DNA from: an uncultured Clostridia bacterium
GTDB lineage: Bacteria; Bacillota; Clostridia; Oscillospirales; Butyricicoccaceae
Length of the DNA: 64,000 nt
Assembly: GCA_910586575.1 (NCBI GenBank)
Contig: CAJUJQ010000001.1
Location: 22,590-86,589, forward strand
Reading direction: 5' to 3'
Each line of letters opens with the position of its first letter. The first letter of the stretch is position 1. The notes under the pieces are model-generated. The model saw nothing but the letters and a program-made list of their open reading frames with translations. It ran no database searches and was not told the origin of the DNA. Of the stretch, positions 16,933-26,034 are shown piece after piece. The translations under genes were made by a program, and so were the position numbers.

Positions 16933-17407
16933 GATAGAGGAACGCAATGTCGAGCATCATGAGCGTGCCGCCATTTTCGGGGAGACTGTACATACCGGTC
17001 ACCAGGTTGCCCGCGGCAGGGCCGCTCTGGTAGGGGACCGGCAAAATATTCTTCTCGTTGACGTCAATCATCTTATCAACGTCGTCCACCAGGATGCCGA
17101 GCTGCACGCCCTCATATTCCAGAACGATAATGCATCTGTTGTCCTCGGGCGGCTGGCTGAGCAGCCTGCGGAAATCGATAATCGGCACCATCAGGCCGCG
17201 CAGGTTGACCACGCCGCTGATGTGCTCGGGGAGCACGGGGATAAGCGTGATCTTCGCCTCGTTGATAATCTCCTTTACCACATCCGAATGCACGCCGAAC
17301 AGCACCGCATTCGAGCGGAAAATCAAATATTTCTCGGTTTCTTCAATCGGTTTGGTATCCATATCCACCGTATCCTGCTGCACGGCGAACAAAACATCTT
17401 CTGCCAT
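16922..17407 (-). CDS. cheW: Chemotaxis coupling protein CheW
   Basis: A 161-aa scaffold protein linking CheA to receptors. It consists of a single CheW (SH3-like) domain with the family blocks YLIFRSNAVLFGV, ITLIPVLPEHISGVVNLRG, VPIIDFRRLL and ILVDDVDKMIDV. The ATG at 17407 has AAGGGGG 9 nt upstream; an in-frame GTG-type start at 17437 is less well placed. It lies 269 bp after cheA; that gap contains a CCGGAGGG/CCCTCCGG hairpin at 17468-17488 without a T-run, which might process or attenuate the transcript. Its 3' end overlaps cheR. Confidence 0.95.
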   Translation of the reverse strand: MAEDVLFAVQQDTVDMDTKPIEETEKYLIFRSNAVLFGVHSDVVKEIINEAKITLIPVLPEHISGVVNLRGLMVPIIDFRRLLSQPPEDNRCIIVLEYEGVQLGILVDDVDKMIDVNEKNILPVPYQSGPAAGNLVTGMYSLPENGGTLMMLDIAFLYHEQ

Positions 17408-17676
17408 TTGGCGAAGCCCCCTTTTTCTATCACTCAAACGAAGGAATCCCCGCGCCCCGCAGCCGCGCCGGAGGGCTGTGCCCTCCGGGCTTCCGCAGCC
17501 TTACTTTAGAAAAAGCCAATGAGCGTTTTCCTGCGCCCGCAGGCGAGGCCGGGAACCCTAAATTATTATCTTTGCCTTGCTTGAAATTGTCCGCACGCCC
17601 ATTAGCGGGCCTTTTCCCACCGCCAGGCGCACTTCCAATGATCAAACAGGCTTCCCTGCGGAACCTTCCCGTTCCG

Positions 17677-19752
17677 TCAGCTCTGTGCCGCCGCATAAAT
17701 GCTGGCGACATCCAGAATGATGCTGATGGTGCCGTCACCCAAAATGGTGCAGCCCGCAATGCCGTAATTCTTAATACCGTAATCGTTAATATAGGCCGGC
17801 AGCGGTTTCACAACCACCTGCTGCTGTCCGATCAGCTCATCGACAAACAAGCAGTAAGACTTGTCTCCCGACTCCACCCAAAGGATGATGCCGTCGTCAA
17901 AGCGGTCCGCGCCATCCGTCAGGTGGTAGAAATCCTTCGCCCGGATCACCGGGTAATAATTGTCGCTCAGGCGGAGCATTTCGCCGTGCACCGCGTCATG
18001 GACGATATCCTGCTCGGTGAACTTGAAAATCTGGCGGATATAGTTAATCGGTACGGTAAAGATGGATTCGCCAACCGCGACCTCCATGCCGTCCATAATC
18101 GCCATGGTCAGCGGGATTTTCAGGGTTGTGGTCATGCCCCTGCCCTTTTCGCTGGAAATGGTGACGCTGCCGCCCACATTTTCCACGTTGCTCTTGACCA
18201 CGTCCATGCCGACGCCGCGCCCGGAATACTCGGTGACCTCGGTATTGGTCGAAAAGCCGGGCATCAGCAGGAAATTCAAAATATCCTTGTGCGAATACTC
18301 CACGCCGGGCTGTGCCAGCCCTTGGCGGAGCGCCTTACCGAGGATCGCGTCGTCGTCCGCGCCGCGCCCGTCGTCGATCACCTCAATAATGACCTCGCCG
18401 CCGGTGTGCCGCGCGGAAAGGATAATCTTGCCGACCGGGTTCTTGCCCGCCGCGATACGCTCCTCGGCGTGCTCCTCAATGCCGTGGTCCATGGAGTTGC
18501 GCACGATGTGCATAATGGGATCGCTGATGCTGTCCACGATGGTCTTGTCAACCTCGGTGTCCTCGCCGACCAGCTCGAGCACGGTCTCCCGCTTGAGCTT
18601 CTTGCTCATATCGCGGACGATGCGCTTCATCTTCTGGAAGGTCGCCGAAACCGGCACCATGCGCAACGACATGCTGACATCCTGAAGCTCATCGGTCAGG
18701 GATCGCAGCTGGCGCGCCGCGCCCGCGAAGCTGTCCAGCTTCAGCCCCTTCAAATCGGGGGACGCTGTGACCATCGACTCGGTAATCACGATTTCGCCTA
18801 CAATCGCCTGGAGCGCGTCCAGCTTGCCCAGGCTGACACTGATAAGGCTTTCCTTTGCGTGCTGTGCCTGGGGCTGCTTTCCAGCAGCCGCCGCAGGCGC
18901 GGGGGCCGGGACGGGCGTGGCTGTCTGCTCCTTCGCCGGGGCTGCGGGCGCGGGCGCCGCCGGAGCCGGTGCAGGCTCTGCCGCAGGCGCGGGGGCCGGC
19001 GCAGGCTCCGCCTCGAAGTCAAACGCCTGATAGCTGCTCACGGTCGCCGTGCCGGTAACCGTCGGCATGATGGACTCCCGCTCGTCCGCGGTACGGAAGC
19101 GCAGCACGAAGCCGTTCTCGACGATTACCGCCGCCGTTTCGGAATTGGTGTCCACATCGGCGGGCACGAAATCGAAATCGGTCAGCCCGGATTCCCGGAT
19201 GGAGTTCACCAGCATGAAAGCACGCAGGTTCTCCATGCCGCAGCCTTCCTCAAAAAATACCTGCAATGCAAACGGGAATTCCGCGCTGCCGAAGGAAGCG
19301 CCCGCAGCCGCGCCGGCTGCCGCGGCTTCCTCCTCCGCCGCGCCCTCGTGGGGCTGGATTTTTTCCTGGAAGTTGTTTACTTTTTCCAGCAAATTGTCGA
19401 TATCATTAGTAGTGGGCTGGCCGTTTTCGATCTTTTCGACCTCGCCGCGGAAAAAGTCGATCGCCTGGAAGATCAGGTCGAACAGGTCCGGACGGAGGCT
19501 TTCGGGGATCACATCCATCGACTTCTCACGGATGATAAAGAACAGGTCCTCCACACGGTGCGCCACCGTCATCAGGGAATTGAACTCCATCATCGCGGAG
19601 GAACCCTTAAAGGTGTGCATAATCCGGAAAATCTCGTTGACCTCGTCCTCCGAAAAACTGCTGTTCTTTTCAGCGGACAGGACGATCTCGTCGACCTGCT
19701 CCAGCAGCGTATTCATTTCAAACAAATACGCTTCCATCATATCGTTGCCCAT
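17677..19752 (-). CDS. cheA: Chemotaxis sensor histidine kinase CheA
   Basis: A 691-aa cytoplasmic kinase. The P1 HPt domain has phosphorylatable H46 (FRIMHTFKGSSAM). A P2-like CheY/CheB-binding domain is at about 150-225, then an Ala/Pro linker (about 235-290), P3 dimerisation, the P4 kinase with N-box (HIVRNSMDHGIEEHAEE), G1 (DDGRGADDD) and G2 (GRGVGMDVV), and a C-terminal CheW-like P5. All catalytic boxes are intact. The ATG at 19752 is chosen over a TTG at 19758, with AAGGCGG upstream. It is the first gene of the chemotaxis/late-flagellar run. A sigma-D-like promoter lies at 19844-19870. Confidence 0.96.
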   Translation of the reverse strand: MGNDMMEAYLFEMNTLLEQVDEIVLSAEKNSSFSEDEVNEIFRIMHTFKGSSAMMEFNSLMTVAHRVEDLFFIIREKSMDVIPESLRPDLFDLIFQAIDFFRGEVEKIENGQPTTNDIDNLLEKVNNFQEKIQPHEGAAEEEAAAAGAAAGASFGSAEFPFALQVFFEEGCGMENLRAFMLVNSIRESGLTDFDFVPADVDTNSETAAVIVENGFVLRFRTADERESIMPTVTGTATVSSYQAFDFEAEPAPAPAPAAEPAPAPAAPAPAAPAKEQTATPVPAPAPAAAAGKQPQAQHAKESLISVSLGKLDALQAIVGEIVITESMVTASPDLKGLKLDSFAGAARQLRSLTDELQDVSMSLRMVPVSATFQKMKRIVRDMSKKLKRETVLELVGEDTEVDKTIVDSISDPIMHIVRNSMDHGIEEHAEERIAAGKNPVGKIILSARHTGGEVIIEVIDDGRGADDDAILGKALRQGLAQPGVEYSHKDILNFLLMPGFSTNTEVTEYSGRGVGMDVVKSNVENVGGSVTISSEKGRGMTTTLKIPLTMAIMDGMEVAVGESIFTVPINYIRQIFKFTEQDIVHDAVHGEMLRLSDNYYPVIRAKDFYHLTDGADRFDDGIILWVESGDKSYCLFVDELIGQQQVVVKPLPAYINDYGIKNYGIAGCTILGDGTISIILDVASIYAAAQS

Positions 19753-19843
19753 AATCAAGTTCCGCCTTTACTATATATTTTCCGGAAACCCCAGGCCGTC
19801 TGGCCTGTTGTCGGAATTGCGCTGATAAGCCTTTCATACTTAT

Positions 19844-19870
19844 TTATCGACAACTTCAGGGAAAAGGTAA
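19844..19870 (-). promoter_or_regulatory. Sigma-D/sigma-28-like promoter for cheA
   Basis: On the minus strand: TTAC, a 15-nt spacer beginning CTTTTCC, then GTCGATAA. It has the same spacing and much of the same spacer as the element upstream of fliD at 6890-6916. It lies about 90 nt upstream of the cheA start. Confidence 0.6.
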
Positions 19871-19916
19871 GCGCCCGCCCTAAAAAATATTTCATCTTTT
19901 CCAGCCATTCCCCTAT

Positions 19917-19945
19917 TTGCACTCGGGCGGCAAATCTGCTATAAT
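19917..19945 (+). promoter_or_regulatory. Sigma-A promoter for the SLH protein unit
   Basis: TTGCAC (19917-19922), a 17-bp spacer, then a perfect TATAAT (19940-19945). It is divergent from and adjacent to the cheA promoter, and drives the leader ORF, SLH gene and hemerythrin gene. Confidence 0.85.
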
Positions 19946-19989
19946 AGAGAAAGCAAATACTGAAAAAGCAAACCATAAGGAGACCCAGA

Positions 19990-20193
19990 ATGCCGATTCC
20001 CCAGGATACCGCCGCCAGCGGCGGATACATGCGGCCCGTCCCGGACAGGCCAACCCCCCCGCCCAACGCCCGCGGGCACCCGCCGTGGAAACAGGCGGTT
20101 CCGGCAGGCTGCTGCACGGCCCGCCCTACCCATGCCCCCACAGGGGCCGATACCATTTCCCGAAAAGGAGGACTCCAACATGCTACACCATAA
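19990..20193 (+). CDS. Possible 67-aa leader ORF before the SLH gene
   Basis: A Pro/Gly/Thr-rich ORF with a good Shine-Dalgarno (AAGGAG, 7 nt before the ATG), starting about 40 nt after the sigma-A promoter. Its 3' end overlaps the SLH gene start by 14 nt. The peptide (MPIPQDTAASGGYMRP onwards, with PVPDRPTPPP and two adjacent Cys at about 41-42) resembles no family I know. It may be a translated leader that couples to or times SLH expression, or merely a chance ORF in GC-rich DNA. The ribosome-binding site is the only positive evidence. Confidence 0.3.
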   Translation: MPIPQDTAASGGYMRPVPDRPTPPPNARGHPPWKQAVPAGCCTARPTHAPTGADTISRKGGLQHATP

Positions 20194-23100
20194 GCCGCGC
20201 AGGAAACGGGGCGCGGCGCTGCTGCTCAGCGCCCTGATGCTCTTCGCTTCCGTCCACTTCACCCCGCCCGCCGCGGCAGGGAACGAGTGGGTCATGGACT
20301 CGGTGAACAAGCTGACCAGCTGGGGCGTCATCACCGGGCGCGATACCGGCGACCAGCAACTCAACGCCGTCATCACCCGCGCGGAAATTACCGCCATGGT
20401 CAACCGTGCCTACGGCTATACCGAGGTCGGGGAAATCCCGTTCACCGACGTGCCGTCCTCAGCCTGGTACGCCGACGATATCGCAATCGGCTATAACACC
20501 GGCTATTTCAGCGGCACGACCGAAACCACCGCTTCCCCAGACGGCTCGCTGACACGCGAACAGGCCATCGCGCTGATGGCACGCAACCTGCGTTTGCCCG
20601 AATCCACCGGCGAGGTCACCCAGTTCACCGACGGCCGCACCTTCTCCACCTGGAGCATGGGCTATATCAAGGCCGCCGCCGAAAACGGCCTCATCAACGG
20701 CTACTCGGACGGCAGCTTCCGCCCGAAGAACGAAATCACCCGCGCCGAAATGATCAAGCTGCTCGCCGATTCGGTCGGCCAGCTGGTCAACGCCCCCGGC
20801 ACGCACACCCTGGGCGGCGTGGTCGGCAACGTCACCATCAACACCGCGGGCTGTACGCTGGTCGATACCACCATCGGCGGCGACCTGTACCTGACAGGCG
20901 GCGTCGGCATGGGCGGCGTGACGCTCGATAACGTCAACGTCCTGGGCCGCATCATCGTGGCGGGCGGCGGCGAAAGCGAGGGCGGCGGCGAGAGCATCGT
21001 GCTGCGCAACGTGAGCGCGCAGTCCATGCTCGTGGACAGCATGGCAGGCCAGTACGTTTCCATGAGCATCCAAAACGATACGCTCATCCCCGAAACCACG
21101 CTCAAGTCCAACGCCTTTATTGAGGACTTCTCGCGCGGCGGCATGGGCCTCCAGCGCATCGTCATGGACGGCGACCCCGAGGCCGAGGAGCCGATGAACG
21201 TCACCCTGTCCGGCAACATCAAAACCGTGGTCAACCGCACCCCGGAATCCCACCTCACCATCGGCGACGGCACGGCGGAAAACGTAACCATCGACGAACG
21301 CGCGGTGGACTCCACCCTGACCATCACCAATGACGGCGTGGTCGATACGCTGAACCTCGACGTCGGCATCGCGGTGGACGGCGAGGGCGCCATCGGCAAC
21401 CTGTATGTCAACGCCCCCGGCGCCAGCACCTCCATGCTGCCCGACAACATTGTCATCCGCCCCGGCATCACCGCCAACATTGCCGGTACGGTCATGGATA
21501 CCAAGCTCGGCGAGGAATCCTCCTCCGACCCGCGTATCCTGGCAGGCTACCCGCGCGCGGACGATATCGCTCCCAACTCGGCGCTTGCCGTCTTTTCGGG
21601 CAACAAGGCGGGCACCATCCATTACGCCGTGACCCCCGAGCAGTACGGCCCGGTTGAGGACGACGACATCCTGGTCAACCCGCCCACCTACGGCCCGACC
21701 TATACGGCGCGCGGCACCCTTGCCATCGCCAAATCGGAAACCGAGGCCTCGGTCCGCATCAGCGGCCTGGTGCCCGACGGTACTTATTATCTCTCCGCCA
21801 CGCTCGTGGACGCGCGCGGCGACCGCAGCCCCATTAAATGGGTGAAGTTCACCACGCCGGACAACACGGTGCCCAACTTCACCACCGGCTATCCGACGCT
21901 GAGCAAAATCACCGATATTGACGCCCAGCTGTCAGCAATGACCAACAAGGACTGCGAGATGTACTACGCGATTTACCCGCGCGGGAGCGTCGCGCCGACC
22001 GCGAACAGCTTCCTGAGCAATTCGCTGGAGGGCAATATCGCAAACGGCATCTTCAAGATGAAGAAAAACACCCCGCTCACCGAATGGCTGACCGGCACCC
22101 CCATCGCGGGCGGCGCGGGCAGCATCAATGGCCTGCTCAAGGAGCTGACCGACTACGACCTGTACCTGTGGCTGACCGACCGTGAGGGCGGCCTTAGCTC
22201 GGCGGTGCGCAAGATCCAGTTCCGTACCGTGGACGTGACCCCGCCCGAGTTCGTCACCCTGCCTTACGTCACCAACGAGGCCGCGCGCGCGGTCACGCTG
22301 ACCGGCTCGCTCAACGAGAACGGCACCATCTACTGGGTTGCCGTCCCCGAGGGCGAAATGTACCCCAAGCCCGCCAGCAACCCCAATATTGACACCGGCG
22401 CGCACGCCGTCACCGTCACCGGCGGTACGGGCGGCGGCACCTACCGCACGGGCGACCTGGTCACCATCGTGCCCGAAACCACCACCAGCGACGTATTCTA
22501 CCGCTGGTCGGTCGAACAGGGCGGCGTGACCGTCAGCATGGTCAGCCCGGACGGCGATTCCCAGGTGGTACAGGGCACCGCAACCTTCCGGATGCCCGAT
22601 GAAGCGGTTTCCGTCACCGCGTACTTTATCTCCAAGGAGGACGCCGACAACGGCACCGACAACCCGCGCCTCATTCGCGGCACGACCATTACCTCGGGCA
22701 GCGGCGTCGCGCTCGACAGCGAATATGCGAAATTGCAGGTGCGCAACGGCATGAACGCCTTTAAGCGCGGCAGCACCTCTGCCCGCGAGATGGCGGACTT
22801 CAACTTTACCGTCAGCGGCCTGGATCCGCAGACCCGCTACGATGTTTACTATGTCGCGGTGGATACGGCGGGCAACTTCTCCAACACCGTGCACAAAATC
22901 ACGGTCAACACCCTGGACAATATCGCGCCCACGGCAACCCAGGAATTCACCCGCTTCGCCGACGGCGACACCGTGAACACCACCCACCCCTACGCGAACA
23001 CCGATATCCGCCTCATCTTCAGCGAGGAGGTCACCACCACCCACTCGACCCGCAGCTTCCTCGAGCTGTACCAGGACGTGGTAGCCGCCCGCAACAACCC

Positions 23101-25408
23101 GGCGGAATGGGAAATCGCGCGGGAAACCCTGGGCAGCGCGCTCGCCAGCAGCATCCAGCTGTACACCACCGGCCTTGGCGGCAACGTGCCCCAGCCGGTC
23201 GGCGATGACGTCATCGACTTCCGCAAGGCGATTGTCGAGCTGGAGGACGACGGCAAGATGGTCATCACCTTCCAGTCTACCTCCAACCCAGACAGCGACG
23301 CGCTCAACCTGCGCAGCGGCGCAACCTATTTCTTCCGGCTGAAGGATATCACCGATACCTCAACCGCGCGCAACCGCATGGGGCAGACTGACCTGCCGCG
23401 CTTCACCACCATTTCAGCGCAGGTCTTCCTCCAGTCTACCAACACCACCACCATCAACGGCTTCTATAACCCCGACCAGAGCGTACTGGAAGCCGATATC
23501 GCCTTCTCTCTCACCCCGCGCTCGACCTCGACCATGGACGACTCCGTGGACTGGGATATGCTGCTCTGGCTCAACCAGTCGGCGGACTTCGACCTGTACC
23601 GGCGCGTCGGCACCGGCAGCTGGTCGCGGCTCGGCTCGTACACCATTGATACCTCGGGCACAACCTCGGGCGGTATCAGCATCCGGCAGTATGACAGCGA
23701 GGGCAACTTCCCGCAGCTCAACCAGACGCTCAAGGACGACGGCACGGTCTATGAATACGCCGTGCACTTCACCAAAATCGGCAACCTGGACGACCGCACC
23801 AGCTGGAGCCAGAACATGATTATGCAGGTCAACATCCTCGCGGGCGGTACGCCCGACCTGCGCAACGTGGCCGCCAACGTCACCGACGGCTATGAGGAGG
23901 CTGTCAAGGGCGGCGAGGTCGCCGATATCGGCACGCCGGTACCCTTCCGGGTGCGCAAGCAGTTCGCCGACCAAAGCCCCCCGCACTTCGTGGGCAATTA
24001 CCCGCGCTTCGAGCCGGGCGACACCAACGTCATTATCGACACCATGCTTGACCGCTCCGGCCCGATCTACTGGATGATCGCACCGGTCGGCGTCGTCCTC
24101 ACCGAACACGCGGACGACCGCTCCAAGGTTGAATATGATCAAGTGCCCAATTACGGCGGCGCGGGCGATCCCCCGGCGCTCTACCGCCCGACCTACCGTC
24201 AGATCATCGACCCACGCAACAACGGCATCAGCAGTGACCGCATCCAATTCGGTACCACAAACGGCGGCACCAGCGAGATTTCCTGGTCGGCCGAGAACCT
24301 GGAAACCGACACCGAGTATTTCGCGTACTTCGTCATCCAGGGCAACGGCCAGATTTACTCCGATGTAATGATTTACGGCTTCAAGACCGAGCCGGTTATC
24401 GTACCGCATTACACCCTGACGCTGAGCACCCCGACCAACGTCACCATCACCGAGGAGGACAACCGGCGCAATTCGGTCAATTACAAGCTGATTGCAAGCA
24501 CGGCGCTCAGCTCCTTCGGCGGCGGCATTCTCCAGCGGACGCTCAACGTCGGCAGCAGATCCATGACGGTGCTCGAAGCGCTGACCGGCGACGACCCGTC
24601 CGGCCTGTCCTACTTCGACGTTTACGCGGACGATGCGCTCAAGCGCGCTATGGCTCTTGCCATCCGCTCGCGCGATTCGGACGGTACCTCCATCATCGGC
24701 AACGGCAACGCCACCCTGCCGGGCATGGGCAACGAGACGGTCGAATGCGCCGAACGCTGGAACCTCTCGGAAGGCGTGCAGTACATCTTCCTGTCGGTCG
24801 GCCAGACGGTCACCTCGATCAGCTCCAACGACCCGAACAACACCGAAGCCATGGCCTTCCGCGCCATCGCCCCGGTTCGTTTGGACGATATCGAGGCGCC
24901 TAAGGTCATTATGACCCAGCCCGACTTCAACCGCACCGGTACCGGCAGCAATATGCTCTTCTCCGGCACCTGTACGGTCAACTTCAACGAAAATATTTAC
25001 AAGTTTAACGGGAACGACAAGCCGCCTATCCCGATTGACACGGCACCGAGCCTCGTCCCGTCGCCCCCCGGCCCGCGTAACGACGACTTCGCAAGTATCC
25101 AGTCGCTTCTGGCGGTCTCCTCCCAGAACAGCAAGGTACAGCTCATTTACAATGTAGACCAGTACCAGCACTATACCGCCAGCATTGCGCTCAGCTTCAC
25201 CAACCTCCGGCTGAACGAGCCTAGCTCCATCACCTTTACCACCGACTTTACGGACGCGAAGCCGAACCGCCGCCAGACCCCGCTGACCATCACCCTGACG
25301 CCGCAGGCAACCCAGCAGGATGCCCAGGGCAACTGGATCTACGGCATCGTCGTCACGGTCAGCCCGGAATGGGACGCGCGCCCCGGCAGCGACACTACCA
25401 AAAAGTAA
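20180..25408 (+). CDS. Giant S-layer-homology domain surface protein
   Basis: A 1742-aa secreted protein. A signal peptide (RRKRG, then the hydrophobic AALLLSALMLFASVHF, cleavage near AAAG) is followed by three SLH domains at about 35-210 (for example ITRAEITAMVNRAYG, LTREQAIALMARNL and ITRAEMIKLLADSVG). These anchor proteins to pyruvylated cell-wall polymer. Next comes a beta-solenoid-like stretch (about 215-440: VVGNVTINTAG, GGDLYLTGG). The rest is a series of Ig/fibronectin-like and bacterial-repeat modules with recurring Y-x-V-A-V, T-P-P and D-T-T-G patterns. No catalytic motif was recognised. The ATG at 20180 has AGGAGG 8 nt upstream. It is likely an S-layer or large adhesin. The hemerythrin gene follows 22 bp later. 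Confidence 0.85.
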   Translation: MLHHKPRRKRGAALLLSALMLFASVHFTPPAAAGNEWVMDSVNKLTSWGVITGRDTGDQQLNAVITRAEITAMVNRAYGYTEVGEIPFTDVPSSAWYADDIAIGYNTGYFSGTTETTASPDGSLTREQAIALMARNLRLPESTGEVTQFTDGRTFSTWSMGYIKAAAENGLINGYSDGSFRPKNEITRAEMIKLLADSVGQLVNAPGTHTLGGVVGNVTINTAGCTLVDTTIGGDLYLTGGVGMGGVTLDNVNVLGRIIVAGGGESEGGGESIVLRNVSAQSMLVDSMAGQYVSMSIQNDTLIPETTLKSNAFIEDFSRGGMGLQRIVMDGDPEAEEPMNVTLSGNIKTVVNRTPESHLTIGDGTAENVTIDERAVDSTLTITNDGVVDTLNLDVGIAVDGEGAIGNLYVNAPGASTSMLPDNIVIRPGITANIAGTVMDTKLGEESSSDPRILAGYPRADDIAPNSALAVFSGNKAGTIHYAVTPEQYGPVEDDDILVNPPTYGPTYTARGTLAIAKSETEASVRISGLVPDGTYYLSATLVDARGDRSPIKWVKFTTPDNTVPNFTTGYPTLSKITDIDAQLSAMTNKDCEMYYAIYPRGSVAPTANSFLSNSLEGNIANGIFKMKKNTPLTEWLTGTPIAGGAGSINGLLKELTDYDLYLWLTDREGGLSSAVRKIQFRTVDVTPPEFVTLPYVTNEAARAVTLTGSLNENGTIYWVAVPEGEMYPKPASNPNIDTGAHAVTVTGGTGGGTYRTGDLVTIVPETTTSDVFYRWSVEQGGVTVSMVSPDGDSQVVQGTATFRMPDEAVSVTAYFISKEDADNGTDNPRLIRGTTITSGSGVALDSEYAKLQVRNGMNAFKRGSTSAREMADFNFTVSGLDPQTRYDVYYVAVDTAGNFSNTVHKITVNTLDNIAPTATQEFTRFADGDTVNTTHPYANTDIRLIFSEEVTTTHSTRSFLELYQDVVAARNNPAEWEIARETLGSALASSIQLYTTGLGGNVPQPVGDDVIDFRKAIVELEDDGKMVITFQSTSNPDSDALNLRSGATYFFRLKDITDTSTARNRMGQTDLPRFTTISAQVFLQSTNTTTINGFYNPDQSVLEADIAFSLTPRSTSTMDDSVDWDMLLWLNQSADFDLYRRVGTGSWSRLGSYTIDTSGTTSGGISIRQYDSEGNFPQLNQTLKDDGTVYEYAVHFTKIGNLDDRTSWSQNMIMQVNILAGGTPDLRNVAANVTDGYEEAVKGGEVADIGTPVPFRVRKQFADQSPPHFVGNYPRFEPGDTNVIIDTMLDRSGPIYWMIAPVGVVLTEHADDRSKVEYDQVPNYGGAGDPPALYRPTYRQIIDPRNNGISSDRIQFGTTNGGTSEISWSAENLETDTEYFAYFVIQGNGQIYSDVMIYGFKTEPVIVPHYTLTLSTPTNVTITEEDNRRNSVNYKLIASTALSSFGGGILQRTLNVGSRSMTVLEALTGDDPSGLSYFDVYADDALKRAMALAIRSRDSDGTSIIGNGNATLPGMGNETVECAERWNLSEGVQYIFLSVGQTVTSISSNDPNNTEAMAFRAIAPVRLDDIEAPKVIMTQPDFNRTGTGSNMLFSGTCTVNFNENIYKFNGNDKPPIPIDTAPSLVPSPPGPRNDDFASIQSLLAVSSQNSKVQLIYNVDQYQHYTASIALSFTNLRLNEPSSITFTTDFTDAKPNRRQTPLTITLTPQATQQDAQGNWIYGIVVTVSPEWDARPGSDTTKK

Positions 25409-25430
25409 CCGAAAGAAGGGCACAGACACC

Positions 25431-25829
25431 ATGCGATATGAACTCACCCCCGACCTGGAAACCGGGAACGAACTCATTGACGGGGAACACCGCGAGCTTT
25501 TCTCCCGCATCAACCGCCTGCTCGACGCCTGCAGCGTCGGGCGGGGGCGCGAGGAAGCAGGCCCCGCGCTGGCCTTCCTGCTCGACTACGTCAACACCCA
25601 TTTCGTGCACGAGGAGCAGCTCCAGCGCGAGTCCAAATACCCCGGCTACCCCGGGCACCACACGTTTCATACAGGCTACGTGGCAAAGCTGCGCGAGCTT
25701 GCGGCGGAAATCCCGGCCACAGGCGCGACGATTTCCGACCTGAGTATGCTCAACCGGCACCTCGGCATCCTGATCACCCACATCCGCACCGATGACAAAA
25801 AGCTTGGCGCATTCCTGAAAAAGCGCTGA
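25431..25829 (+). CDS. Bacteriohemerythrin
   Basis: A 132-aa single-domain O2-binding di-iron protein. All ligands are in place: H20 (DGEH), H57 and E61 (HFVHEEQ context), H76 and H80 (HHTFH), H117 and D121 (HIRTD). In anaerobes such proteins scavenge or sense oxygen, and free-standing forms are common beside motility genes, where they may support aerotaxis. It starts 22 bp after the SLH gene with GAAAGAAGG upstream, so it is probably co-transcribed with it. A terminator follows at 25838-25868. Confidence 0.93.
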   Translation: MRYELTPDLETGNELIDGEHRELFSRINRLLDACSVGRGREEAGPALAFLLDYVNTHFVHEEQLQRESKYPGYPGHHTFHTGYVAKLRELAAEIPATGATISDLSMLNRHLGILITHIRTDDKKLGAFLKKR

Positions 25830-25837
25830 CCCGCTGA

Positions 25838-25868
25838 AAGCTGCGCCCCATCCCGGGGCGCAGCTTTT
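25838..25868 (+). terminator. Rho-independent terminator after hemerythrin gene
   Basis: Perfect 12-bp stem AAGCTGCGCCCC/GGGGCGCAGCTT with a 5-nt loop and a trailing TT after the stem, 9 nt after the stop codon. Confidence 0.85.
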
Positions 25869-25974
25869 CTGTCGGCGAATATCGTCCGGATTTATGCGTT
25901 TCGATGCCCGCACAGGCGGGTAGTTTTCCACGAAAGGGCTTTATATGCTGTTTCCTACCTAAATTCATCCAAGC

Positions 25975-26029
25975 AAAAAAGCTCCCCTCGTGAGGACAGC
26001 CTTTCCTGTCCCACGAAGGGAGCTTTTGC
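25975..26029. terminator. Bidirectional terminator between hemerythrin and livF
   Basis: Long inverted repeat, AAAGCTCCC-TCGTG on the left and CACGAAGGGAGCTTTT on the right, plus an inner GGACAG/CTGTCC pair. A run of A on the left gives the U-tract for the minus strand, so it can end the liv operon just after livF. Confidence 0.85.
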
Positions 26030-26034
26030 ATTTG

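Noticed and set aside
17572..19944. 790-aa plus-strand ORF opposite cheA
   Set aside because: Mirror frame of cheA in GC-rich DNA. It has no family motif, is low complexity and has no ribosome-binding site.
23414..25513. 699-aa minus-strand ORF opposite the SLH gene
   Set aside because: Shadow of a gene that has a signal peptide, SLH domains and a promoter. The antisense frame has none of these.
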